From NCBI RefSeq assembly GCF_022024055.1, contig NZ_CP091788.1, positions 124,001 through 188,000 of the forward strand: DNA of 64,000 nucleotides, given 5' to 3'. How positions within the stretch are numbered: position 1 is the first letter of the stretch; every line of letters begins with the position of its first letter. Below are positions 19,274-28,435 of the stretch, one piece after another. This stretch comes from Prevotella sp. E2-28 (lineage in GTDB: Bacteria > Bacteroidota > Bacteroidia > Bacteroidales > Bacteroidaceae). The notes below the pieces were generated by a model that was given only the letters and a program-made list of their open reading frames with translations, did no database searches and was not told where the DNA came from. The translations under genes were made by a program, and so were the position numbers.

Positions 19274-21166
19274 ATGATTATGAATATTAAGAAAATATAT
19301 CGTAAAGGGGCTGGATCGGTGGTTTGCGGCATTGCCGCAGCCATGATGGCTCTTCCTGTACTTACTTCTTGTGAGGATTTCTTCACTCAGGAGAGCGATG
19401 ATGTGCTCTATGCCGATCAGAATCATCTGAACGTAGCAGAAGACTCAATTTATTCTGTTACTGGTATTTTGAACAAGTTACAGGCTTTGGCAGACCGTAC
19501 AGTTCTGTTAGGTGAGTTGCGTGGTGACTTGGTTGAACTTACCAATGATGCGAGTAACGATCTGCGTGAAATTTATGAATTCAATGTGAGTGATGATAAT
19601 AAGTATAATAACCCTAGCGACTATTATGCTGTTATTAATAACTGTAACTATTTCATTGCTCATGCTGATACGGCTTTGCGCGATAACCGAAACGAGTATA
19701 TCTTTATGAAGGAGTACTGCGCTATTAAGGCTATTCGTGCATGGACTTATCTACAGTTGGTGCTTAATTACGGTAAGGTGCCTTTCTTCACCGAACCTCT
19801 CCTGAGTAAGGAGCAGGCAGAGGCTGCCGAGACTGGTACATTTGCTAATATTGAAGACATCTGTACCTTCTTCATCAATGATCTGGCTAACCTGCCCGAG
19901 CGTTACAACACGGAATATCCAGGCTATCGCCAGATTCGTGGTGTTGAGTCTAAGTTGCTGTTCTTCCCATTGAGTATTGTCCGTGGTGATCTCTACTTGT
20001 GGCGTGCTTCTGTTACGGGCAGCCAGGCTGACTATAAAGACGCAGCTTTGAATTACTATACGTATATCAATCAGCGCAATGGTACCTATTCGGCTTATCC
20101 TACAACCCTTGCACGTATTTACTGGACTCCTGGTGAGTCGTCATGGCGTAGTATCTCTGGTTATTCAGAGGTTATCTATCCTTCAGAGTCTATCAGCAGT
20201 ACCGCAGAGCTTATCACGATGATTGCCGGTGACTCTATCCGTGCAGAGGGTAACTATAGTGAACTGCGTAACATCTTCATTTCACGTGAGGAAAATGACT
20301 ACAAGGTCAGTGTAAAGCCTTCTTCACGTCTGTTTGAGATTTCTGAGGCTCAGTCTAATGTTGTTGTCTCTGCCGATGGAACCAGTGTGTACTATTCTCC
20401 TAAGGGACTGGATCACCATTACTCTGGTGACCTCCGTCTGCCGATGGTTTGGTCAGAGTCATACACCATTGACCGTGTTTCCAACAAGCGTATTGAGACA
20501 CAGTATATCGAGAAATATTCTTCACGTAATGTGCATATCTATCGTCGCACCATGCTCTATCTGCGTATGGCCGAGGCCCTGAATATGGCCGGCTATCCCA
20601 AGATGGCCTTCCAGATTCTGTCTGAGGGCTTGAGCAACGAGGCTATCCAGAAGAATGTTATCTCTCGTTATTACAACGACACAACTGTTGTCTCTGTTCC
20701 CGACTCAACCTTCCTGGCTAAGTTCGACTTCTCTGACAACCGTTATGCTGTGTGCGACATCCTTGACTTCAAGAGAAATGCTACTGTAGGTACTAACCAC
20801 AATCAGATTGGTATTCACCAGCGTGGTTCTGGTTTCACACCAATGGACACCACCTATGTGTTGCCTCACGACACAGTGGAGTATGATGCAACAAAGCGCG
20901 CTAAGCTGATTGCTGAGCAGCAGATTGCTGTTGACAGTCTGATTCTTAACGAGTCTGCTTTGGAGTTCGCTTTCGAAGGAACCCGTTATTATGACATCAT
21001 GCGCTATGCAATGCAGCAGAAGACGCTGAAAGGAAAGGATCCTGCTGCAGTCATGAAGGAAGTTCTTGAGGCCCGTCGTGGTTCTACGAAAACCGCAACA
21101 ATTCCTTCTCTGACAGATCAGAAGAGCTGGTACCTGAGATGGAAGGGTAAGATAGGTCTCTATTAA
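19274..21166 (+). CDS. SusD/RagB-type surface lipoprotein (second copy)
   Basis: SusD-family lipoprotein paired with the SusC directly upstream. In-frame ATGs occur at 19274 and 19280; the latter gives MNIKKIYRKG and a lipobox LPVLTSC with Cys31. An upstream TTG at 19268 is unlikely. Family marks: DFFTQES after the lipid Cys, the KAIRAWTYLQLVLNYGKVPFF helix, and ESALEFAFEGTRYYDIMRYA near the C terminus. It is the last gene of the operon, followed by a strong terminator at 21197. The upstream gap is made of AATTAAG microrepeats. Confidence 0.95.
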   Translation: MIMNIKKIYRKGAGSVVCGIAAAMMALPVLTSCEDFFTQESDDVLYADQNHLNVAEDSIYSVTGILNKLQALADRTVLLGELRGDLVELTNDASNDLREIYEFNVSDDNKYNNPSDYYAVINNCNYFIAHADTALRDNRNEYIFMKEYCAIKAIRAWTYLQLVLNYGKVPFFTEPLLSKEQAEAAETGTFANIEDICTFFINDLANLPERYNTEYPGYRQIRGVESKLLFFPLSIVRGDLYLWRASVTGSQADYKDAALNYYTYINQRNGTYSAYPTTLARIYWTPGESSWRSISGYSEVIYPSESISSTAELITMIAGDSIRAEGNYSELRNIFISREENDYKVSVKPSSRLFEISEAQSNVVVSADGTSVYYSPKGLDHHYSGDLRLPMVWSESYTIDRVSNKRIETQYIEKYSSRNVHIYRRTMLYLRMAEALNMAGYPKMAFQILSEGLSNEAIQKNVISRYYNDTTVVSVPDSTFLAKFDFSDNRYAVCDILDFKRNATVGTNHNQIGIHQRGSGFTPMDTTYVLPHDTVEYDATKRAKLIAEQQIAVDSLILNESALEFAFEGTRYYDIMRYAMQQKTLKGKDPAAVMKEVLEARRGSTKTATIPSLTDQKSWYLRWKGKIGLY

Positions 21167-21196
21167 TAATAGATATCTCTCTTCAAGAGAAAATAG

Positions 21197-21235
21197 AAGA
21201 GGCTGTGTCATTACTAAGACACAGCCTCTTATTTT
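21197..21235 (+). terminator. Terminator of the FAS1-Sus operon
   Basis: Perfect 13-bp stem (21197-21209 with 21218-21230) with an 8-nt loop, followed by ATTTTAT. Confidence 0.85.
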
Positions 21236-21237
21236 AT

Positions 21238-21321
21238 GAGAATAACTCTTAGAGTTATGAAATTATCTCTTAGACTTACGAAAATAACTCTTAGACTTAT
21301 GAAAATAACTCTAGGAGTTAT
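21238..21321. repeat. Four tandem 21-bp palindromic repeats
   Basis: Four head-to-tail units of exactly 21 bp begin at 21238, 21259, 21280 and 21301. Units 1 and 4 contain near-perfect palindromes, ATAACTCTTAGAGTTAT and ATAACTCTAGGAGTTAT; units 2 and 3 keep the left arm but read GACTTA on the right. The array lies exactly between two facing terminators. A related, more decayed array is at 60741-60843. Confidence 0.9.
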
Positions 21322-21334
21322 ACTAAGCACAAAA

Positions 21335-21366
21335 AAAGCATCGCAGTGAGAATCTGTGATGCTTTC
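21335..21366 (-). terminator. Terminator of the fumarate reductase operon
   Basis: 12-bp stem (21335-21346 with 21354-21365, one mismatch). Read on the minus strand it is followed by seven T. Confidence 0.85.
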
Positions 21367-21384
21367 TATTAGATAATTATTTGT

Positions 21385-22143
21385 TTAGTCTGCAATCTTT
21401 GCCTTAATCATCTCGCGGTTGAGGCGAGCGATGTTTGCGATGGTCTCGTTCTTAGGACATACAGCCTCGCAGGCGCGAGTGTTGGTACAGTTACCAAAGC
21501 CGAGTTCATCCATCTTGGCAATCATGTTCTTCACACGACGTGCAGCCTCTACACGGCCCTGGGGAAGGAGGGCAAGCTGAGATACCTTTGATGATACGAA
21601 GAGCATGGCAGAGCCGTTCTTACAAGCTGCTACGCAGGCACCGCAACCGATACATGTAGCGCAGTCCATAGCCTCGTCAGCATCCTCTTTTGGAATCAGG
21701 ATAGCGTTAGCGTCCTGAGCCTGACCAGTGCGGATAGTGGTGTAACCGCCTGCCTGGATGATCTTATCGAAAGCACCACGGTCAACCATACAGTCCTTAA
21801 TCACGGGGAAGGCAGCTGAACGCCAAGGCTCAACGGTGATAACATCACCATCGTTGAAGCGGCGCATGTAGAGCTGACAAGTGGTAGCGCCACGCTCGGT
21901 CTTACCGTGAGGCGTACCATTGATGTAGAGTGAGCACATACCGCAGATACCCTCGCGGCAGTCGTGGTCGAACACGAAGGGCTCCTTACCTTCATTGATG
22001 AGCTCCTCGTTCAGGATGTCAAGCATCTCGAGGAATGAAGTGTCATCGGGAATATCGTGCATCTCGTGGGTGTCGAAATGTCCCTGGTCCTTGGGGCCGT
22101 TCTGGCGCCAGAACTTTATTGTAAAGCTGATATTTTTAGCCAT
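21385..22143 (-). CDS. sdhB: Fumarate reductase/succinate dehydrogenase iron-sulfur subunit
   Basis: 252-residue electron-transfer subunit of membrane complex II, linking the flavoprotein to the cytochrome b subunit. The [2Fe-2S] site is CREGICGMC (Cys62, 67, 70) with a fourth Cys at 89. The [4Fe-4S]/[3Fe-4S] ligands lie in [11 protein letters not shown] (Cys161-174) and [11 protein letters not shown] (Cys219, 225, 229). It is last in a C-A-B operon on the minus strand, 16 bp after sdhA. In anaerobic Bacteroidales this complex usually works as fumarate reductase; the sequence alone does not set the direction, so frdB is an equally fair name. Confidence 0.95.
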   Translation of the reverse strand: MAKNISFTIKFWRQNGPKDQGHFDTHEMHDIPDDTSFLEMLDILNEELINEGKEPFVFDHDCREGICGMCSLYINGTPHGKTERGATTCQLYMRRFNDGDVITVEPWRSAAFPVIKDCMVDRGAFDKIIQAGGYTTIRTGQAQDANAILIPKEDADEAMDCATCIGCGACVAACKNGSAMLFVSSKVSQLALLPQGRVEAARRVKNMIAKMDELGFGNCTNTRACEAVCPKNETIANIARLNREMIKAKIAD

Positions 22144-22159
22144 AATATTTTATCCTTAC

Positions 22160-24139
22160 TTAGTTCTTATAGTTACGTGTCTGTACCTTGATTGCCTCGT
22201 ACTCCAGCGGCTCCTTAATGAGCTCGGGCTCGTTGCCTTTGCCTTTGTACTCCCAGCAGCCTACATAGAAGTAGTTCTCGTCGTCGCGCTTAGCCTCGCC
22301 TTCCTCGGTCTGATACTCCTCACGGAAGTGACCACCGCAAGACTCGTTACGAGAGAGAGCGTCGAATGCAACTAGCTGACCCATGGTGAAGAAGTCACGC
22401 AGATGGATAGCCTTGTCGAGCTCAACGTTAAGACCTTCTTTAGTGCCAGGTACGAAGAGGTTGGTGTCGAACTCCTTCTCGAGCTCGTGCATTTTCTTCA
22501 AACCAGTCTTCAGACCTTCAGCGGTACGACCCATACCAACATACTCCCACATGATGTGGCCAAGTTCCTTATGGATAGAGTCAACAGAACGCTTACCCTT
22601 GATGTTCATCAGACGGTCGATTTCTGCGTTTACAGCCTTCTCAGCCTCTTCGAACTCAGGACGGTCGGTGCCTACTTTAGCCCAAAGGCTCTGGTCTGCC
22701 AGATAGTTCTGAATAGTGTAAGGCAATACGAAGTAACCGTCAGCCAGACCCTGCATCAGAGCAGAAGCACCCAGACGGTTAGCACCGTGGTCAGAGAAGT
22801 TACACTCACCAATAGCGAACAGACCGGGGATAGTGGTTTGCAACTCGTAGTCAACCCAGATACCACCCATGGTGTAGTGAACAGCGGGGAAGATCATCAT
22901 GGGCTTGTAGTACTTCACACCATTGATTTCCTTAGCAAACTCGCCAGGGAATACGTCTGTGATCTCCTCGTACATTTCGAAGAGGTTACCGTAGCGCTGC
23001 ATGATAACGTCGATACCCAGACGGTTGATAGACTCAGAGAAGTCGAGGTAAACGGCCAAACCAGTGTTATTAACGCCGAAGCCCTTGTCGCAGCGCTCCT
23101 TAGCGGCACGAGAGGCCACGTCACGAGGAACGAGGTTACCGAAGGCTGGATAACGGCGCTCCAGATAGTAGTCGCGATCTTCCTCAGCAATGTCCCAAGG
23201 ATTGATCTCGCCCTTCTGCAGCTTCTTAGCATCTTCAATGTTCTTTGGTACCCAAATACGACCATCGTTACGCAGTGACTCAGACATCAGCGTCAGCTTA
23301 GACTGCTTGTCGCCGTGAACGGGGATACAGGTGGGGTGAATCTGAACGTAAGAGGGGTTTGCAAAGTAAGCACCCTTACGATAGCACTGAACGGCTGCGG
23401 TACAGTTACATCCCATTGCGTTGGTAGAGAGGAAGTAAGTGTTACCGTAACCACCAGTAGCGATAACTACGGCGTTAGCGCTGAAGCGCTCCAACTTACC
23501 TGTGGTGAGGTTCTTGGCGATGATACCACGAGCGTGACCATCAACAATTACCACATCCTCCATCTCATAGCGGGTGTACAACTTAACTTTGCCGGCATTT
23601 ACCTGACAGCTCAGTGAGCTATAGGCACCCAGCAGCAGCTGCTGACCAGTCTGACCCTTAGCGTAGAAGGTACGGCTTACCTGAGCACCACCGAACGAAC
23701 GGTTAGCCAGCATGCCACCGTACTCACGAGCGAAAGGAACACCCTGAGCTACGCACTGGTCAATAATATTGTTTGAAACCTCTGCCAAACGATAAACGTT
23801 GGCCTCGCGAGCGCGATAGTCACCACCCTTCACGGTGTCATAGAATAGACGGTAGATAGAGTCACCATCATTCTGATAGCACTTGGCAGCGTTGATACCA
23901 CCCTGAGCAGCGATAGAGTGAGCGCGACGAGGAGAGTCCTGAATACACAGGTTAATCACGTTGAAGCCCATCTCACCGAGTGAAGCAGCTGCAGAAGCAC
24001 CAGCCAAACCGGTACCTACCACAATTACGTCGAGCTTCAGCTTGTTCTTGGGGTTCACCAGACGCTGGTGAGCTTTATATTCCTTCCATTTCTCAGGCAC
24101 TGGTCCTGCAGGAATCTTTGAATCTAATACTTTTGCCAT
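22160..24139 (-). CDS. sdhA: Fumarate reductase/succinate dehydrogenase flavoprotein subunit
   Basis: 659-residue catalytic subunit that interconverts fumarate and succinate with covalently bound FAD. The N-terminal Rossmann motif is [19 protein letters not shown]. The FAD-attachment region [13 protein letters not shown] and the substrate-site segment around HPTCIP and [25 protein letters not shown] are intact. Its length fits the Bacteroides/Wolinella type. It stands between sdhC (upstream) and sdhB, and with pckA at 28436 supports a succinate-forming fermentation. Confidence 0.96.
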   Translation of the reverse strand: MAKVLDSKIPAGPVPEKWKEYKAHQRLVNPKNKLKLDVIVVGTGLAGASAAASLGEMGFNVINLCIQDSPRRAHSIAAQGGINAAKCYQNDGDSIYRLFYDTVKGGDYRAREANVYRLAEVSNNIIDQCVAQGVPFAREYGGMLANRSFGGAQVSRTFYAKGQTGQQLLLGAYSSLSCQVNAGKVKLYTRYEMEDVVIVDGHARGIIAKNLTTGKLERFSANAVVIATGGYGNTYFLSTNAMGCNCTAAVQCYRKGAYFANPSYVQIHPTCIPVHGDKQSKLTLMSESLRNDGRIWVPKNIEDAKKLQKGEINPWDIAEEDRDYYLERRYPAFGNLVPRDVASRAAKERCDKGFGVNNTGLAVYLDFSESINRLGIDVIMQRYGNLFEMYEEITDVFPGEFAKEINGVKYYKPMMIFPAVHYTMGGIWVDYELQTTIPGLFAIGECNFSDHGANRLGASALMQGLADGYFVLPYTIQNYLADQSLWAKVGTDRPEFEEAEKAVNAEIDRLMNIKGKRSVDSIHKELGHIMWEYVGMGRTAEGLKTGLKKMHELEKEFDTNLFVPGTKEGLNVELDKAIHLRDFFTMGQLVAFDALSRNESCGGHFREEYQTEEGEAKRDDENYFYVGCWEYKGKGNEPELIKEPLEYEAIKVQTRNYKN

Positions 24140-24175
24140 AATCTTTTCTAATGCTTAATTCTTAATTCATTATAA

Positions 24176-24883
24176 TTAGCAGAGTGCGCAGCATCCTCCA
24201 TTACACAGAGAGGGAGCACAGCCGAAATAGAAGGCTACTACTACAGCGATGAAGCCCAGCATAAGCAGAGTTACATAGATGTAGCCAATGATCTTCCAAC
24301 GGCAGAACCATGTCTTACCACTAAGACCAAGTGTCTGCAGAGAGCTCCAGAAACCATGAGTCAGGTGGAGCCAAATAGCACCCAGCCAGATGAGGTAAAG
24401 GCCTGCAAAGACTGGATTGCTGAATGTGTCCTGCATAAATGCAAAACCGTCGGCAGGGTCATGAGCTACAGGCATTTCAACAATCTCGGCAAACATCATG
24501 TTGTACCAGAAATTGAACAAGTGGAGCAAAAGACCCAGAACGATGATGATACCCAGCACCATCATGTTCTTTGATGCCCACTCTACCTTACCGGCGTTAA
24601 CCTTTGTAGACACCTCATAGCGGTTGTCGCCACGTGCCTTGCGGTTCTGAGCCGTCAGGATGAAAGCATACACAATGTGAGTAACAGCCAGTCCAGCCAG
24701 ACCCACCGTTGCTACTACAGCATACCAGTTGGCACCGAGCAATGCGCAAATCATGTTGTAAGCATCGCCAGAGAACAGCGCAACCAGATTCATGCAGCAG
24801 TGGAACGTCAAAAACAGAATCAGCGAGATGCCAGTAACAGACATCACCACTTTTCTACCAATTGATGAATTAAATAACCACAT
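24176..24883 (-). CDS. sdhC: Fumarate reductase/succinate dehydrogenase cytochrome b subunit
   Basis: Membrane anchor that binds heme b and exchanges electrons with menaquinone. I place the start at ATG 24881-24883 (MWLFNSSIGRKVVMS, 235 residues). An upstream in-frame start at 24946 would overlap the -7 promoter element (24934-24941) and begins with an atypical sequence. About five hydrophobic helices are visible with conserved His residues (LFLTFHCCMNL, LAVTHIVYAF, LLLHLFNFWY, LHLTHGFWSSLQTLG). This matches the single-anchor, di-heme type B complex of Wolinella and Bacteroides. It is first in the operon. Confidence 0.92.
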   Translation of the reverse strand: MWLFNSSIGRKVVMSVTGISLILFLTFHCCMNLVALFSGDAYNMICALLGANWYAVVATVGLAGLAVTHIVYAFILTAQNRKARGDNRYEVSTKVNAGKVEWASKNMMVLGIIIVLGLLLHLFNFWYNMMFAEIVEMPVAHDPADGFAFMQDTFSNPVFAGLYLIWLGAIWLHLTHGFWSSLQTLGLSGKTWFCRWKIIGYIYVTLLMLGFIAVVVAFYFGCAPSLCNGGCCALC

Positions 24884-24933
24884 AAATGATTGAAAATTAA
24901 TGAATAAATATTTGTTTAGATTTAATTTGGCCA

Positions 24934-24964
24934 CAAAATTAATCAAAAAACATGAAATTACAAA
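24934..24964 (-). promoter_or_regulatory. Bacteroidetes promoter of sdhCAB
   Basis: On the minus strand, TAATTTTG (24934-24941) is the -7 element, preceded after 19 bp by TTTG (24961-24964) as the -33 element. This is an exact fit to the published Bacteroides consensus spacing. Confidence 0.75.
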
Positions 24965-24995
24965 CGATTACATCAAGAAATCTAAAAATTATATG

Positions 24996-25003
24996 TAATT
25001 TTG
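24996..25003 (+). promoter_or_regulatory. -7 element (TAATTTTG) for the GH2 gene
   Basis: Matches TAnnTTTG and lies 57 bp before the start codon. It is divergent from the sdhC promoter; no clear -33 TTTG. Confidence 0.6.
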
Positions 25004-25059
25004 TAGCCGACAATAATAACTTTTAGTCAAATCTCTGATTAAACTGCTGCTAAAACGAT

Positions 25060-27525
25060 ATGAAGTTACAATTATTCCTTGCATTTGCATTTTCTCTTAC
25101 ACTGGCTGCACAGGCACAGCCAAGACAGGAAATAAGTTTACAAAACGACTGGCAATTTTCGCGTGACCAGATGACGTGGCAAACGGTGAGTGTACCTCAC
25201 GATTGGGCTATCAGCGGTCCCTTTGATAAGAAGTGGGATTTGCAGACGGTAGCCATCACTCAGAATGGTGAAACGCAAGCCACAGAAAAGAGTGGCCGCT
25301 CAGGTGCTCTGCCATGGATTGGTGATGGCTATTACAAACGTACATTCAATCTTCCTGCAGGTTTTAAGGGCATAGCAGAACTGGTGTTCGACGGTGCTAT
25401 GTCACAACCAACCGTCATTATAAATGGTCAGAAAGCTGGCTTTTGGGCCTATGGTTATAACACTTTCCGCATAGACATCACGCCTTTTACTAAAGAAGGC
25501 GATAACTTGTTGGAGGTGAGCTTAAAAAACCAAGAGGAAAGTTCGCGCTGGTATCCAGGCGCAGGCATCTACCGTCCTGTAACACTGATTCTTACCCCAA
25601 ATGAGACTCGTATTGACGACTGGGGTGTTACCTCGACGACGGTGTTGCACAAAGGCAAGACAAAGAAAGGTGCTGATATTACTGAATTCACCATAGAGGT
25701 ACCTATAGTTCATGCCATAGGAGGTGAAGTTATGGCATTAAGGATGATAGGTCCTGATGGCAAAAATATGGCTAGCATATATCCTGTGCCTATGAAGGGT
25801 GGTAAGGCTATTGGTAGGATTAGTATTCCCGATGCTAAACTGTGGACACCAGAGACGCCATATTTATATAAAGTGTTTGCGACTCTTTATGATGGTAATG
25901 GTAAGGGAGATAAAAAGGTTTACGATGATTTTGGTAAGGTGATAGATGAAAAAATTTTCACAGTAGGCCTACGCACCGTGAGAGTGTCTAAGGAAAAGGG
26001 CTTCCAACTCAATGGCGTGACGCGTAAACTAAAGGGCGTCTGCTTGCATCACGACCTAGGTCCACTTGGCGCAGCAGTCAACAAGGCTGCCTTGGTACGC
26101 CAGATAAAAATCATGAAGGAGATGGGATGTGATGCCATCCGTACAGCCCACAATATGCCGAGTCAATGGCAGATGGATATTTGTGATTCGCTGGGTATGA
26201 TGGTGATGGCCGAGAGTTTTGATATGTGGATTTATCCCAAGTGCAAGAATGGCTATGCCCAATTCTTTGAAGAGTGGGCCGAAAAGGATATTACCAATCT
26301 GGTAAAAGCTAACCGTAACCACCCGAGCATTGTCATGTGGAGTATTGGTAATGAGATTCCTGAGCAATGGAGCGAGGAGGGGCGTCAGATGGCCATTCGC
26401 TTGCAGGGATTGGTGCATTCTCTTGATGCAACACGCCCAGTTACTCAGGGTATGGATCGCGTTGATAATGCGTTGGCAAGTGGTTTCGCTCAGGCAATGG
26501 ATATTCCTGGGCTGAATTATCGATTGAATAAATACCAGAAATCCTACGATACGTTGACGCACGGCTTTCTGTTGGGTTCAGAGACGGCCTCTACGGTATC
26601 GTCGCGTGGTACATATTATTTCCCTGTAACACCAACAGATAAGGGTATTCACCCTGATGGTCAGTGTTCGGGGTATGATGTAGAGTGGTGTCCGTGGAGC
26701 AATCTGCCTGATGATGACTGGCAGTGGCAGGATGATAAGGACTGGGTGATAGGTGAATTTGTATGGACGGGCTTCGACTATCTTGGTGAGCCAACGCCAT
26801 ACGATGAATACTGGCCTTCACGTAGCAGTTATTTTGGAATCTGTGACTTAGCTGGACTGCCCAAAGATCGTTATTATCTCTATCGTTCACATTGGAACAA
26901 AAAAGAGCATACCATTCATCTCTTGCCTCATTGGACGTGGGGTAAGGATAGGGTAGGCGAGGTGACGCCCGTTTATTGCTATACCGATTATGATGAGGCC
27001 GAACTCTTTGTGAATGGTAAGAGTCAGGGACGTATTAAAAAGAATCCTAAGGAGCGCTTGGATCGTTATCGTCTGCGCTGGAATAATGTAAAATACGAGC
27101 CAGGTAAGGTGAAGGTAGTGGTTTATGACGCCAATGGTAATCCTGCTGGCGAGAAGGTGATGAAGACGGCAGGCAAGCCAGCAAAACTCAATACAGAAGT
27201 TTGGACGCAAAATACTAAGGGTTCGCTTAAGTCCGATGGTCAGGATTTGGCTTATGTGACTGTTAGTCTGGTGGATAAGAATGGAACTTTGGTTCCTGAT
27301 GGTACTGACCAACTCTCATTTGAAGTAAGTGGTGCAGGAACGTTCCGTGCTGTCTGCAATGGTGATGCAACGAGCCTAGAGGTGTTCACAGAACCCACGA
27401 TGAAACTCTTCGCAGGACAGTTGGTTGTGGTTTGTCAGGCAGGCAAAGAAAAAGGTCAGCTCACGCTTACTGTCAAGGACAAACAGCGTAAACTGACCAA
27501 GAAAATAAGTATCCCAGTAGAATAA
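25060..27525 (+). CDS. Secreted glycoside hydrolase family 2 protein (beta-galactosidase type)
   Basis: 821 residues with a signal peptide ending AAQAQ (about residue 19). Domains: GH2 sugar-binding sandwich (about 25-185), immunoglobulin-like GH2 domain (about 190-305), TIM barrel (about 310-605), DUF4982-type domain (about 625-710), and a C-terminal Ig-like domain. The acid/base is Glu432 in WSIGNE; the nucleophile is Glu508 in GSETAST. PHDWAISGPFD and the GDGYYKRTF start are typical of Bacteroidetes beta-galactosidases, but related enzymes act as beta-glucuronidases or beta-mannosidases, so the sugar is not settled. It is monocistronic, with its own promoter and a terminator shared with upp. 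No SusCD or regulator is adjacent. Confidence 0.92.
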   Translation: MKLQLFLAFAFSLTLAAQAQPRQEISLQNDWQFSRDQMTWQTVSVPHDWAISGPFDKKWDLQTVAITQNGETQATEKSGRSGALPWIGDGYYKRTFNLPAGFKGIAELVFDGAMSQPTVIINGQKAGFWAYGYNTFRIDITPFTKEGDNLLEVSLKNQEESSRWYPGAGIYRPVTLILTPNETRIDDWGVTSTTVLHKGKTKKGADITEFTIEVPIVHAIGGEVMALRMIGPDGKNMASIYPVPMKGGKAIGRISIPDAKLWTPETPYLYKVFATLYDGNGKGDKKVYDDFGKVIDEKIFTVGLRTVRVSKEKGFQLNGVTRKLKGVCLHHDLGPLGAAVNKAALVRQIKIMKEMGCDAIRTAHNMPSQWQMDICDSLGMMVMAESFDMWIYPKCKNGYAQFFEEWAEKDITNLVKANRNHPSIVMWSIGNEIPEQWSEEGRQMAIRLQGLVHSLDATRPVTQGMDRVDNALASGFAQAMDIPGLNYRLNKYQKSYDTLTHGFLLGSETASTVSSRGTYYFPVTPTDKGIHPDGQCSGYDVEWCPWSNLPDDDWQWQDDKDWVIGEFVWTGFDYLGEPTPYDEYWPSRSSYFGICDLAGLPKDRYYLYRSHWNKKEHTIHLLPHWTWGKDRVGEVTPVYCYTDYDEAELFVNGKSQGRIKKNPKERLDRYRLRWNNVKYEPGKVKVVVYDANGNPAGEKVMKTAGKPAKLNTEVWTQNTKGSLKSDGQDLAYVTVSLVDKNGTLVPDGTDQLSFEVSGAGTFRAVCNGDATSLEVFTEPTMKLFAGQLVVVCQAGKEKGQLTLTVKDKQRKLTKKISIPVE

Positions 27526-27530
27526 TAAAG

Positions 27531-27553
27531 CCCCTCCAAACGGAGGGGTTTTT
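27531..27553. terminator. Bidirectional terminator between GH2 gene and upp
   Basis: CCCCTCC AAAC GGAGGGG hairpin followed by TTTTT on the plus strand. The A-rich left flank serves the minus strand less strongly. Confidence 0.8.
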
Positions 27554-27555
27554 AT

Positions 27556-28212
27556 TTAGAGTTTTTCGCCAAAGCAGAGGTCACCGCAGTCGCCGAAACC
27601 AGGCACGATATACTTATGCTCGTTCATGCCGGGGTCAATAGCTGCGCACCATAGCGTAACATCGTCGGGTACACTCTTCTGTAACATTTCAACCCCTTCA
27701 GGTGTGCCTATTACACTGGCGATATGTACCTGATGAGGCTTGCCAGTTTTCAAAAGTGCCTCGTAGGCAGCTACCATCGAACCTCCTGTAGCCAACATGG
27801 GGTCAACGATGATAAGGGTCTTGCCTTTCACGCTGGGTGACGCCATGTATTCTGTATGGATGCCCACCTCTGTATGCTCACGGTTGGTGTACATGCGGAA
27901 TGCTGATACGAAACCATTCTCAGCATGATCGAATACATGCAAAAAGCCCTCGTGGAAAGGCAGTCCGGCACGTAATACAGTGGCGAGCAGGATTTCATCT
28001 TTGATTAGCGGAATATCCAAGGTGCCCAAAGGGGTTGTCACCGTCTTAGGCTTATAGGTAAGGGTCTTCGAAATCTCGTAGGCCATCATTTCGCCAATGC
28101 GCTCTATGTTGTTGCGGAACAATAGGCGGTTTTTCTGATAATTCTTGTCGCGGATTTCGGCCATGAAATGATTTATGACCGAATTTTGTTCTGAAAAATT
28201 AATGACTTTCAT
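27556..28212 (-). CDS. upp: Uracil phosphoribosyltransferase
   Basis: 218-residue pyrimidine-salvage enzyme making UMP from uracil and PRPP in the cytoplasm. The PRPP-binding loop IIVDPMLATGGS is at about residues 134-145. VLRAGLPFHEGFL and the C-terminal PGFGDCGDLCFGE (uracil site) are conserved. The start MKVINFSEQNS lies 20 bp after a TATCTTTG -7 element. Single gene, divergent from pckA. Confidence 0.96.
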   Translation of the reverse strand: MKVINFSEQNSVINHFMAEIRDKNYQKNRLLFRNNIERIGEMMAYEISKTLTYKPKTVTTPLGTLDIPLIKDEILLATVLRAGLPFHEGFLHVFDHAENGFVSAFRMYTNREHTEVGIHTEYMASPSVKGKTLIIVDPMLATGGSMVAAYEALLKTGKPHQVHIASVIGTPEGVEMLQKSVPDDVTLWCAAIDPGMNEHKYIVPGFGDCGDLCFGEKL

Positions 28213-28231
28213 AAGTGTAGATTTTTGCTTG

Positions 28232-28239
28232 CAAAGATA
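28232..28239 (-). promoter_or_regulatory. -7 element (TATCTTTG) of upp
   Basis: Matches TAnnTTTG on the minus strand, 20 bp upstream of the upp start. Confidence 0.65.
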
Positions 28240-28378
28240 ATTATTTTTGCTTGATAATTGCTAACTGCGGGTTGCAAAACCATTGATACACCGCTTATTT
28301 TCAGATACTTTAACCAAAAAACGGTTGTGTGCGCACAAAAAACTCTCAAATCTTCATCCTTAATTATCAAATTCTTCG

Positions 28379-28386
28379 TACCTTTG
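28379..28386 (+). promoter_or_regulatory. -7 element (TACCTTTG) of pckA
   Basis: Matches TAnnTTTG, 49 bp upstream of the pckA start. The 223-bp gap shared with upp also holds a TGTGCGCACA palindrome at 28328-28337 and nothing else obvious. Confidence 0.65.
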
Positions 28387-28435
28387 CACCCGTTAAATTA
28401 GAGAAAGTATAACTTTTAATATAAATCAAAAACAA

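Noticed and set aside
21238..21321. Possible CRISPR array
   Set aside because: Units are contiguous 21-bp tandem repeats without spacers, and no cas genes are present.
22403..23278. 291-codon plus-strand frame opposite sdhA
   Set aside because: sdhA is certain; the antisense translation shows no family features.
28328..28337. TGTGCGCACA upstream of pckA as a CRP site
   Set aside because: It lacks the spacer of a CRP box (TGTGA-N6-TCACA) and is a single short palindrome; too weak.
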